From Dyadobacter sp. CECT 9275 (GTDB lineage: Bacteria; Bacteroidota; Bacteroidia; Cytophagales; Spirosomataceae), in NCBI RefSeq assembly GCF_907164905.1, contig NZ_CAJRAF010000002.1:1612001-1676000 (forward strand): a DNA stretch of 64,000 bases, in the 5' to 3' direction. Shown in pieces: positions 34,823 to 43,030 of this stretch. Made by a program: the position numbers and the translations under genes. Within the stretch, counting starts at the first letter, position 1, and every line of letters starts with the position of its first letter. The notes under the pieces are model-generated. The model saw nothing but the letters and a program-made list of their open reading frames with translations. It made no database searches and was not told the origin of the DNA.

Positions 34823-35950
34823 ATGAAAAAAGGTTTCAGAACTCTCTTCAGGAAGCACTCAGGCTGGCTGGCTGGCAGCCTGAGTGCTTCCTTTTTTTTG
34901 TTTTGCAGCCTTACCCAACCCTTCGAAGAAAAACAGGCAGAACCGTACCCTTTACAGTATCCTGCCAATTTCGGCTCAAGGTTCACCATTCCGGCAGGCA
35001 ATCCGCTTACCCGTGAAGGTGTATACCTGGGCAGGCTTCTTTTTTACGAAAAAAAACTATCAGCCGGTAACAAGCTTTCCTGTGAAAGTTGCCACCTGCA
35101 AAAGCTGGCATTTACGGATGGAAAAGCTTTTAGTACGGGAATTGACAACACGCTTACGGCAAGAAGTGCGATGTCACTGGCCAATTTGCTGTGGGTACGC
35201 AATTTCTTCTGGGATGGACGCTCGCCGGGCCTGGAAGAACAGGCCGCTATTCCGCTGACAGACGTTCATGAAATGGGCCAGCCGCTGAGCGAATCTGTCA
35301 GAAAATTAAGTACCACCGCTCCCTATCCTGCGTTGTTCAACAGCGCTTTCGGGACCGGAATCATTACGGAAGATCGGATACTGAAAGCACTTGCGCAGTT
35401 TGAAAGGACGCTGATCTCGGCTGGCTCGGATTACGACAAATATCTGGAAGGTACCTACACTCCCACCGCACAGCAACTGAGAGGTCTGCAGCTTTTTGAA
35501 AACGGACCTGATCCTTCCAGGAATGTCAGAGGTGCCAATTGCGGACACTGCCATGGCGGCCCCAAAACTTTCAAGGAATTGTTCCACAATAACGGACTGG
35601 ATAGCCTGCCACGCGACATAGGCCGGGAAAAATTCACCGGGCAGCCTGCTGACCGGGCCAGGTTCCGCGTACCGACTTTACGAAATATTATGCTTACGGC
35701 CCCGTATATGCACGACGGGCGGTTCACTACCATTGAACAAGTCCTGGACCACTACAGTGAGCATGTTCAGCAGAGTGCAACACTCAGCAGTTTTTTACAG
35801 GACATATCCAATGATGCCGGAGGCAAAACCCTGGCTTTGGCACAAAACGAAAAAAAAGATATTATTGCGTTCCTGTCCATGCTGACGGATTCAGCTTTCA
35901 TTACCAACCCGGCATTTTCCAACCCTCATCCTATTTTAAAACCTCAGTAA
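34823..35950 (+). CDS. Di-haem cytochrome c peroxidase (MauG/CcpA family)
   Basis: The 375-residue protein has a signal peptide (residues 1-30, ASFFLFCSL). Two c-type haem motifs follow, LSCESCH (Cys87, Cys90, His91) and ANCGHCH (Cys240, Cys243, His244), and the family blocks LGRLLFYEKKLS and VPTLRNIMLTAPYMHDGRF. It should reduce hydrogen peroxide or oxidise a protein or small molecule in the periplasm. The gene starts 15 bases after the receptor. Codons 10-26 coincide with a perfect 15-bp hairpin and eight T, a classical terminator, so the signal peptide is encoded by terminator sequence. No later in-frame Met would give a usable start. The next gene follows after one base. Confidence 0.9.
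   Translation: MKKGFRTLFRKHSGWLAGSLSASFFLFCSLTQPFEEKQAEPYPLQYPANFGSRFTIPAGNPLTREGVYLGRLLFYEKKLSAGNKLSCESCHLQKLAFTDGKAFSTGIDNTLTARSAMSLANLLWVRNFFWDGRSPGLEEQAAIPLTDVHEMGQPLSESVRKLSTTAPYPALFNSAFGTGIITEDRILKALAQFERTLISAGSDYDKYLEGTYTPTAQQLRGLQLFENGPDPSRNVRGANCGHCHGGPKTFKELFHNNGLDSLPRDIGREKFTGQPADRARFRVPTLRNIMLTAPYMHDGRFTTIEQVLDHYSEHVQQSATLSSFLQDISNDAGGKTLALAQNEKKDIIAFLSMLTDSAFITNPAFSNPHPILKPQ
34851..34899 (+). terminator. Intrinsic terminator inside the peroxidase signal-peptide codons
   Basis: The perfect stem GGAAGCACTCAGGCT (34851-34865) / AGCCTGAGTGCTTCC (34877-34891) has an 11-base loop of GGCT repeats and is followed by eight T (34892-34899). It lies within the coding frame of the cytochrome c peroxidase (residues 10-26), not between genes. 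Confidence 0.85.
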
Positions 35951-35951
35951 C

Positions 35952-36464
35952 ATGTCTCGCATAAAAGTATTTCTGCCCTCCAAAGTGCTGACCGTTCTCT
36001 CGGTCATTTGTCTGTCACTGCCTGCCCTTGCGCAACAAAAAACAATCCTTACGCTAACCGGTGAAGTGGCTTTAACGCTGAATCTGACGGTCCAGGACCT
36101 GGCCGGGTACTCTCAGGTAACCCAGAAAGTGAAGGACCGAGATGGTAAAGAACATGATTTTAAAGGAGTTGCGCTGATTCAGTTGCTACAAAAAGCGGGA
36201 GTCACCACCGGGAGTAAATTACGTGGCGAGAACCTTACCAAATACCTGCTGATTTCGGCGGCAGACGGCTACGAAGTGTTGTACGCATTGGCCGAAGCAG
36301 ATCCCGAGTTCACCGATGAAGGAATACTGCTTGCCACTGAGAAGGATGGAAAACCACTTCCTAACGGGGAAGGACCATTCAGAATCATAGCGCCCCATGA
36401 TAAAAAACCGGCAAGGTGGATCCGTGAAGTACGTTCTATTAAAGTAGTTTTTGCAAAAAACTAA
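35952..36464 (+). CDS. Exported molybdopterin-binding-domain protein (sulfite oxidase family fold)
   Basis: The 170-residue protein has a signal peptide (LSLPALAQ). A single domain follows, resembling the molybdopterin-binding fold of sulfite oxidase relatives: LTLTGEVALTLNLTVQDLAGY, DGKEHDFKGVALIQLLQKAGV, YLLISAADGYEVLYAL, EGPFRIIAPHDKKPARWIREVRSIKV. It lacks the conserved Cys that ligates molybdenum in true enzymes, so it may be a non-catalytic relative or a binder of another ligand. It starts one base after the peroxidase gene and is surely co-transcribed. Similar exported domains often accompany TonB-dependent receptors in Bacteroidota; the shared role is not known. Confidence 0.75.
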   Translation: MSRIKVFLPSKVLTVLSVICLSLPALAQQKTILTLTGEVALTLNLTVQDLAGYSQVTQKVKDRDGKEHDFKGVALIQLLQKAGVTTGSKLRGENLTKYLLISAADGYEVLYALAEADPEFTDEGILLATEKDGKPLPNGEGPFRIIAPHDKKPARWIREVRSIKVVFAKN

Positions 36465-36614
36465 GGTAGATGCTGTACTGCGAGTACCTGAATTTAAAAA
36501 GCTGCCTGGAATAATGACATAAAATAATCCAGGTTGCGGATATGTCCGCGCCTTTTATTCAAATAATGGCTTACTTTACAGCTTACCTAACCCCCTTAAT
36601 CATCTCTTGCAAAA

Positions 36615-39050
36615 ATGGAAAACAGAAGAGATTTCCTAAAAAAGGCTTCCATATTTACCAGTGCACTTGGCTTGGCAGGCGTGATACCCGATTCCATACA
36701 GCGGGCGTTTGCCATCGATCCCGACAAGGGAACTACTTATCTGGATGCCGAACATATTGTTTTTCTGATGCAGGAAAACCGGTCGTTTGACCATGCGCTC
36801 GGTACCCTCAAAGGAGTACGCGGCTACAACGATCCCCGGGCCATCAGGTTACCCAATCAATATCCCGTCTGGCTCCAAAGCAACAAAAAAGGTGAAACCT
36901 ATGCGCCCTTCCGGTTCAATATCAAAGACACCAAAGCTACCTGGATGAGCGACCTCCCCCATGGCTGGCCAGATCAGGTGGATTCCCTCAACAGGGGTAA
37001 CATGAATGGCTGGCTGGATGCCAAGAGATCCAAGATCAGGGAATATTCCGACATGCCGCTTACAATGGGATACTATACCCGTGAGGACATCCCTTTTTAC
37101 TATAACCTGGCAGATAGTTTCACGGTCTGCGATTATAATTTCTGTTCCTCACTGACGGGCACAAGCCCTAACCGCTGTTTTTTCTGGACGGGCAAAATCA
37201 GGGAAGAGCAGAATGAAAGTTCGCGTCCGCACATTGCCAATGCAGATATCGACGGTTCAGAGCGTTTGTCGTGGAGTACCTTTCCGGAAAGACTTTCCAA
37301 ACATGGGGTCGACTGGCGCATTTATCAGAACGAACTAAGCGTCGGAGTAGGGTTTGAAGGGGAAGAGGGCCGCTGGCTTTCCAATTTCACGGATAACGAC
37401 ATGGAATTTTTCAAACAATACCATGTAAAACGTCATCCTGAACATTTGCCCCACCTCAGAAAAGCCAAGGCTGCATTTGAGAAACAACTGCTGGAAAAAC
37501 CGGATCCAAAAATCCAGGAAAAACTGCATCTTACGATCAAAGAAATTGCCTTTCTGGAAGTCAATACCCTTGACAAGCTAACACCAGAGCAGCGGGACCT
37601 CCATCAAAGGGCTTTTACCGTCAACCGCAACGATCCCGATTACCACAGCCTGGAAACCATTACCTATGATGACAACGGTACCCAACGCTCTGCTCTGATC
37701 CCCAAAGGAGATGTTTTACACCAGTTCAGGGCCGATGTGAACGCCGGAAAGCTGCCGACGGTATCCTGGCTGGTGGCACCTTCCAATTTCTCCGACCACG
37801 CGGGCACGCCCTGGTATGGTGCATGGTATCTTTCGGAAGCCATTGATATTTTAACCAAAAATCCGGAAGTATGGAAGAAAACGATCTTTATCCTGACCTA
37901 CGACGAGAATGATGGTTATTTTGATCATGTGCCTCCATTTGGAGTTCCCAACCCCAAGGATGCCTCAACAGGTATGGTTTCAAAATCGCTGGATATTTCC
38001 TCGGAATATGTGGTGAAAGGACAAACGGCCCGGGAGAGTTCTGTCGGGTTGGGCTTCAGAGTTCCAATGATGGTAGTATCTCCCTGGTCGCGAGGGGGAT
38101 ATGTCAATTCACAGGTTTTTGACCATACCTCGTCCATCCAGTTTTTGGAACATTTTCTGAGCCATAAAACCGGCAGTAAGATTCACGAAGATAACATATC
38201 GTCCTGGCGCAGAAGCGTATGCGGCGACCTCACTTCAGTGTTCAGGCCTTATAACGGAGAAAAAGTAACACACCCCAAAGCCATTGACCGTGTACCTTTT
38301 ATAGAAGGAATACACAAGGCAAAATTTGCCAGGGTACCTGATAATTTCAACCGGCTCGATCAGGATATGATCAAAGCTGTCATGGATAATTCGGATACCA
38401 GCTTTTTGCCCAGACAAGAAAAGGGTATCAAACCCGCCAACCCGATACCGTATGAAGCCTACGCACACGCCGGGTCGGGCGACGATAAACTATTTAATAT
38501 AAATTTTGAAGCTGGAAATCAGTTTTTTGGCAAATCCGCCAGCGGCATTGTCTTTAATGTATATGCCTCCGCAGGCAGAACCTGGGCCTTTACCGTTGCG
38601 GCGGGAGACAACTTTTCGTATTCCTGGCCGCTCGACAGCTTTGAGAGCCAGCAGTATGATCTGAAAGTATACAGTGTAAACGGATTTTACCGACATTATA
38701 CCGGTAATGCCAAGGACCCTAAAATACAGGTTCAGCTATTATACCACCCCGAAAAAAATCGCGGCCAAAAGCCGGGTGGTAATGTATACGTACATATCAA
38801 ACGGATATCGGGTAATGAAACCCTGAAATTCGGTCTGACGGATAATGCCTACGGCAGCAAGCCGGTGGAAGGGGTACTTCCTGCAAAAGTACAGGAAGTG
38901 TTAATTCCACTTAACCTGAAACGCAGTCACAGCTGGTATGACTTCACTCTGGTGACAGAAGGTAACGCCGCTTTTCGCCAACAATACGCTGGTCATGTGG
39001 AACAGGCAAAAGAAAGTTTTACGGATCCGCTGATGGGGGGTGTTTTGTAG
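36615..39050 (+). CDS. Phosphocholine-specific phospholipase C, Tat-exported
   Basis: The 811-residue protein starts MENRRDFLKKASIFTSALGLAG, a Tat signal with the RRDFLK motif. The phosphoesterase domain follows (residues 45-570): EHIVFLMQENRSFDHALGTLKGVRGYNDP, NFCSSLTGTSPNR with the putative nucleophile Thr, FILTYDENDGYFDHVPPF and MVVSPWSRGGYVN. These are the hallmarks of bacterial PLC-N/PlcH-type enzymes that split phosphatidylcholine or sphingomyelin. Two beta domains follow (about 615-810), as in the family. It lies 150 bases after the molybdopterin-domain gene, with a weak hairpin (36505-36533) between, so it may have its own promoter. It could scavenge phosphate or choline from lipids. 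Confidence 0.92.
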   Translation: MENRRDFLKKASIFTSALGLAGVIPDSIQRAFAIDPDKGTTYLDAEHIVFLMQENRSFDHALGTLKGVRGYNDPRAIRLPNQYPVWLQSNKKGETYAPFRFNIKDTKATWMSDLPHGWPDQVDSLNRGNMNGWLDAKRSKIREYSDMPLTMGYYTREDIPFYYNLADSFTVCDYNFCSSLTGTSPNRCFFWTGKIREEQNESSRPHIANADIDGSERLSWSTFPERLSKHGVDWRIYQNELSVGVGFEGEEGRWLSNFTDNDMEFFKQYHVKRHPEHLPHLRKAKAAFEKQLLEKPDPKIQEKLHLTIKEIAFLEVNTLDKLTPEQRDLHQRAFTVNRNDPDYHSLETITYDDNGTQRSALIPKGDVLHQFRADVNAGKLPTVSWLVAPSNFSDHAGTPWYGAWYLSEAIDILTKNPEVWKKTIFILTYDENDGYFDHVPPFGVPNPKDASTGMVSKSLDISSEYVVKGQTARESSVGLGFRVPMMVVSPWSRGGYVNSQVFDHTSSIQFLEHFLSHKTGSKIHEDNISSWRRSVCGDLTSVFRPYNGEKVTHPKAIDRVPFIEGIHKAKFARVPDNFNRLDQDMIKAVMDNSDTSFLPRQEKGIKPANPIPYEAYAHAGSGDDKLFNINFEAGNQFFGKSASGIVFNVYASAGRTWAFTVAAGDNFSYSWPLDSFESQQYDLKVYSVNGFYRHYTGNAKDPKIQVQLLYHPEKNRGQKPGGNVYVHIKRISGNETLKFGLTDNAYGSKPVEGVLPAKVQEVLIPLNLKRSHSWYDFTLVTEGNAAFRQQYAGHVEQAKESFTDPLMGGVL

Positions 39051-39092
39051 ATGGAGGAAGGAGGAGGGGGACAAATGGGAGGAAGGGGTTGG

Positions 39093-39139
39093 GCGTCGTC
39101 TCCAGACGACGTCCGAGTGACATCGGTCTCCAGACCGGT
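39093..39139. repeat. Two adjacent hairpins sharing the loop core GTCTCCAGAC
   Basis: GCGTCGTCT-CC-AGACGACGT (39093-39112) and ATCGGTCT-CC-AGACCGGT (39122-39139) are back-to-back dyads with the same central core but different arms. No T-run follows. They lie between the convergent phospholipase and STN-protein genes. Confidence 0.6.
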
Positions 39140-39149
39140 GGATGTTTTC

Positions 39150-40739
39150 CTAGCGTCGTCCGTAATTCCAGCTCAGACCGCCGCGCCATCCCAGCCAGCC
39201 TTGCACCTGGTGCCCGGTATTGAAATGAAAAAATCCCTTATCAGAAAAAGACTGGTACCCGGCTCGAAATTCCTTTTGCTCCGATTGAAAAACGGAAAAA
39301 GACGGCCCGCCAATTAATGACAGCCGCTTTGCAAGCTTCAGATTAAGCCCTGTATGTAACTGATAGATGGCGGCACACTTATCCCAGTCGCCCAAATAAC
39401 CTTTCTGAAAAGTAATTTCTGTATTCAGACGTAGTGTTGAACTCAGGGCAGATTCATGACCTAAGCCCAAACCGAAGAGAAAGGCTTTTTTTGTACGGTC
39501 CATGGAAGCACCCATATTAAAGATATTGTACAATTTTTTATTTCCTGTTTTCCAGGCAACATTCCATGGCACCATTTCGCTGGCAAAAACAGCGATGGCA
39601 CCACTTCCTTTTTTTACAATATTCAGCAAGCCTACACTGTACCCGGAAGAACTATCGGCCAGATTAACCAAAGCTACCTGAACGCCCCTCAGATTTTTGG
39701 CATAATTAAACAAAAAAGCCAATTGTACTCCTCGGACCGTACCTCCGCTCACATTACCCAATCCGCTCAGTTGTGTCCCGCTAGCATTTCCTTGTGTTAC
39801 GTTACTGATCCCCGCAATTTGAACGCCCTTCATATTTCCCGACACAATATTGAACATGTTGGCCATCTGCAGATACCTCACATCCTTACGGGAAATATTA
39901 AAAAGTCCCGATAGCTCCACCCCGTTCACGCCGGCAGTATAACTGCCATAGACGTTCAGAGAAACCTTGTTGGTAATTTGTGATGCCATTTTTCCATGCG
40001 TGCTCAAACCCGGCGTAAGGCCTACCTGAAAAGGAGAGGTAACAAAAAAGCGGGTAATATTCCGACTTTGCGCTCTGAGGCGCGAAGAAACCAATAATCT
40101 CGCAAGCCAGAATCTACTGTCACTTCCATTTGTGATGGTCAGTGTATCCAGGTCTATCGACTTCTGATGAATGCTGATTTTCATCCCCGCATCAGTTTCG
40201 GAATGCAGTACTACGGAAGTATCAGCATACCCAATCTTACTGATTGTGAGAGTGACTGGAAACTGATGATGACGCAAGCGAAGTTTAAAGGAACCGTCCG
40301 CGTCGGTCAGTGCGGAAATCAAATGCTCCCTGGAATAAACACTGGCATAATCCACGGCTTCCTGCGTTTCACCATCCACCACAACCCCGCTGATGTAAGC
40401 ATATCTCTCCGGCGGAGCCTTTTGGATTATAATATAGTTCCCGGTATCCTTGTAAAGGTATTTTCCCAAAAGCAGCCTGTCCAGCACCTGCCGCACCTGT
40501 GCCGACATGGAAATACTCACGACGCTGTCACCGGGGATAATGTCACTATTATACGAAAAAGCAAACTGCCCCTGCTGCCCGATCAATTTTAAAACCTCTG
40601 CCACCGGCTTAGCTTTAACGGAAACAGTAATGCGCTTGTCGAGCAGTTTTTGTGCGTGGCAATCCGGTACGCAAAAAAAGCAGGTTATCAAAATCATTGC
40701 CCAGAGGATAACGCTGACCGGGCTCGACTTACAATACAT
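39150..40739 (-). CDS. STN and carboxypeptidase-like domain protein with GLxN-type repeats (orphan surface protein)
   Basis: The ~529-residue exported protein has a signal segment (SVILWAMILITCFFCVPDCHA). An STN domain follows (KRITVSVKAKPVAEVLKLIGQQGQFAFSYNSDI), then a carboxypeptidase regulatory-like domain (ISGVVVDGETQEAVDYASVYS). A long run of repeats comes next, each of the form G-x-Q-hydrophobic-x-G-hydrophobic-x-N: GVELSGLFNIS, GVQIAGISNVT, GTQLSGLGNVS, GVQLAFLFNYA, GVQVALVNLAD. The C-terminal strands look like a small barrel. Proteins of this layout occur in Cytophagales, often near FecR/SusC genes, but no partner is adjacent here. An ATG 18 bases upstream (40757) is an alternative start. 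Confidence 0.65.
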   Translation of the reverse strand: MYCKSSPVSVILWAMILITCFFCVPDCHAQKLLDKRITVSVKAKPVAEVLKLIGQQGQFAFSYNSDIIPGDSVVSISMSAQVRQVLDRLLLGKYLYKDTGNYIIIQKAPPERYAYISGVVVDGETQEAVDYASVYSREHLISALTDADGSFKLRLRHHQFPVTLTISKIGYADTSVVLHSETDAGMKISIHQKSIDLDTLTITNGSDSRFWLARLLVSSRLRAQSRNITRFFVTSPFQVGLTPGLSTHGKMASQITNKVSLNVYGSYTAGVNGVELSGLFNISRKDVRYLQMANMFNIVSGNMKGVQIAGISNVTQGNASGTQLSGLGNVSGGTVRGVQLAFLFNYAKNLRGVQVALVNLADSSSGYSVGLLNIVKKGSGAIAVFASEMVPWNVAWKTGNKKLYNIFNMGASMDRTKKAFLFGLGLGHESALSSTLRLNTEITFQKGYLGDWDKCAAIYQLHTGLNLKLAKRLSLIGGPSFSVFQSEQKEFRAGYQSFSDKGFFHFNTGHQVQGWLGWRGGLSWNYGRR

Positions 40740-40968
40740 GTGGCCAGCATTGCACAACGTTAAAATTTCTGTTTGGCGTACAAGGCGCTTCGCACATCAG
40801 ATTTCCATGAATGTTCATCAGAGCATTAATATTATTGGATTCACGACAGGTCAATGACAATACAGATTCTGATTACCCCTATGGGAATAAAAATTACTTT
40901 TAATGTGATGATTTAGTGCCATAAGTTCAAAATGAATCAAAGAATGTCCGATCCGAGCTAATTTTCAT

Positions 40969-41012
40969 AGTACTTTAACCCGACCTTTGACGGCTTATAA
41001 AAGTACTTTAAC
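40969..41012 (+). repeat. 11-bp direct repeat upstream of the propeller lipoprotein
   Basis: AGTACTTTAAC occurs at 40969-40979 and 41002-41012, exactly 33 bp apart (about three helical turns). It lies 22 bases upstream of the start at 41034, with TTGACGG between the copies. Confidence 0.5.
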
Positions 41013-41033
41013 AATTACCAAACTCAACCATTT

Positions 41034-42020
41034 ATGAAAAAAATCGCATCACTCACCGCCATTTTATCCATTTGTATTATACTCGGCATAGTGGCGTGTA
41101 ATGACAAAAAGGATGACCCCATACCCGAGCCTGAGGAATTTACGGTAACCAATTTTGCCGACCAGCTACGTGCACCGATTGGATTTACGCTCGACAATAA
41201 TAACCGCTTATGGGTTACCGAGGCGGGTACCGGCCAGAACGACGGCAGTATTGTAATGATTACCCCAGAAGGCGTCAAAACTACGGTTGCTACCGGCTTC
41301 CCGTCGGTAGTCTCAAACGGTTCCATCGAAGGGATGAGCCATCCGCTTTACAAGGATGGGAAACTCTACGTGCTCCACGGTATCAGCGGTATGTTGTACA
41401 CTGCGGATGTATCCTCCTTCCAACCAGGAAACACTCCTTTGAACCTGAATACGTTTCAAAAGGAAGATATTGGTACATATGTAAGAAGCCAGAATCTTAC
41501 CAATCCGCTCAATTCTAATATATTCGATCTGCTGTTCGGAGCCGACGGGCACTTGTACATCGCAGATGCAGGCGCCAATGCATTGATCAGGCGGGATAAA
41601 TCCAACGGAGCATTGAGTGTATTTGCACGTATTCCGGATCTGGCAACGGGTGTAGAAGCGGTTCCTACCGGAGTTGTTTTCGACGGAGAACGCTTCCTTG
41701 TTTCCGTTCTGGGAGGATTTCCCTTTACACCAGGCAACGCCAAAATCTTCCAGATCAGTACCAGCGGAACCGTAAGTGAATATAAGGGTGGTTTTACTAA
41801 CCTGTCACATCTCACCTTGTCCAAAAACAACAAGCCCATCGTATTACAACTGGGTAATTTTGGTGCAGGTTTTGAGGCATCCACAGGCAGGGTACTCAAT
41901 GAAGACGGAGATGTTTTATTATCCGGCCTTACCATGCCGACAGATATCGTTCGCAGTGCCGACAGGGAGTTTTACCTGTTAAGTTATGCACAGGGTACTA
42001 TCAAAAAACTGAAATACTAA
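41034..42020 (+). CDS. ScyD/ScyE-like beta-propeller lipoprotein
   Basis: The 328-residue protein has a lipoprotein signal (ILGIVACND, Cys22) and an NHL/SMP-30-like propeller. Blocks include FADQLRAPIGFTLDNNNRLWVTEAGTG, GISGMLYTADVSSF, NIFDLLFGADGHLYIADAGANALIRRD and GNAKIFQISTSGTVSEYKGGFTNLSHLTL. This resembles the ScyD/ScyE family, first named in scytonemin clusters but widespread. It is probably periplasmic or surface-held; no enzymatic residues are evident. It stands alone behind a direct-repeat promoter region and ends before a nested hairpin at 42099-42144. Confidence 0.8.
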   Translation: MKKIASLTAILSICIILGIVACNDKKDDPIPEPEEFTVTNFADQLRAPIGFTLDNNNRLWVTEAGTGQNDGSIVMITPEGVKTTVATGFPSVVSNGSIEGMSHPLYKDGKLYVLHGISGMLYTADVSSFQPGNTPLNLNTFQKEDIGTYVRSQNLTNPLNSNIFDLLFGADGHLYIADAGANALIRRDKSNGALSVFARIPDLATGVEAVPTGVVFDGERFLVSVLGGFPFTPGNAKIFQISTSGTVSEYKGGFTNLSHLTLSKNNKPIVLQLGNFGAGFEASTGRVLNEDGDVLLSGLTMPTDIVRSADREFYLLSYAQGTIKKLKY

Positions 42021-42098
42021 CCTGCCATAATACCCTGGTTTTGATTTTCACAATACCCTGAACAGCCATATTGCCATCTGGTTAGGACAAACGCATCC

Positions 42099-42144
42099 GA
42101 TGTTACCGGGGAACCAGACATGCCTGGCTTCCTCCGGTAACATC
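42099..42144 (+). terminator. Nested hairpin after the propeller gene
   Basis: GATGTTACCGG (42099-42109) pairs with CCGGTAACATC (42134-42144), and the 24-base loop holds an inner CCAG/CTGG. There is no T-run, so it may act as a weak terminator or a transcript end-protecting structure. Confidence 0.5.
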
Positions 42145-42689
42145 ATCAACTTACTCCAAAAATAGCATTCCGAGCTTATTGCTTACTCCTGTTGGTCCGT
42201 TGGACCCAGTTCCAAGACTGTGCTGATGTATCATCGGTTGTTTCCGAAAACACAAGCCCCCTTGCTTCAAGATTTCGTTCCTTCTAAGAATAACCAAACT
42301 ACCACGAAGGAAGCCAGATACTGCTTTAACCAGGCAGACTACCTGCTGGCAGCTTCCGTTTTAAATCCAACTTTTAAAAGAAGGCACAGGTATGCGATCC
42401 GCGTTTCAATATTTCATACTGATGCCTGTCCAGACACTTGGCCTAATCCAGTAGTTTTACTTTCGTTAAATACAGCGATGAAAACGGGATATAGGACCTT
42501 TGGGATGAACTTCAAGTACCATGTAATTATTATTTAAAAAAAGTCTAAATAAATTTTGATGCATAAGCATTGCGTTTTACATTTGCATCATCATCAAATA
42601 TTACAAATCAGAGTTACTCACAAATCACTTTTTCTTCCAGTGCATCTGCTTACTGCAAGTCAATCAAGCAGGTTCCATGGACGAATGAT

Positions 42690-42921
42690 TGTTCCTGGAA
42701 GAGAATACCATTTGGGGTTAGGTGACATCGGCTCCGGATCTTCAATCCAGACCGAAATACAACTAAATATCCAATCCTTATGAACGATCATTTTACCGCC
42801 GATTTCTCTGCTGAAAAAGATGGCGTATATAGACTAACGATCAGCAAGTCAGCCAGGGAATTAGGCGGAACAAATGCTTACCAGTTTTAATGCGGGCGCG
42901 ATTGTGAAAGTGGGCAAATAA
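42690..42921 (+). pseudogene. Decayed 3' end of an unidentified gene
   Basis: Pieces of one protein appear in different frames: GSGSSIQTEIQLNIQS (before 42783), then NDHFTADFSAEKDGVYRLTI and SKSARELGGTNAYQF (42780-42890), then AGAIVKVGK followed by stop (42892-42921). This suggests at least two frameshifts. The family is not recognised. The remaining ~670 bases between 42021 and 42690 hold only weak frames (105 and 75 codons) that I do not trust. Confidence 0.4.
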
Positions 42922-43030
42922 TGAATATTAAATATTTGACGATAAACAAATGACAGGTATCCGAGCCATACCTCTGCTGATAAAACTACGCGAATCCATT
43001 CCTGTTTCTTACTTCTTAATTTACACAAAA

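Noticed and set aside
39051..39317. Rightward 88-codon frame after the phospholipase gene
   Set aside because: It runs through two hairpins and into the 3' end of the convergent STN gene; low-complexity start.
42220..42783. Two rightward frames of 105 and 75 codons
   Set aside because: Amino-acid use is not protein-like and there are no motifs or starts in context; the second only partly overlaps a true remnant.
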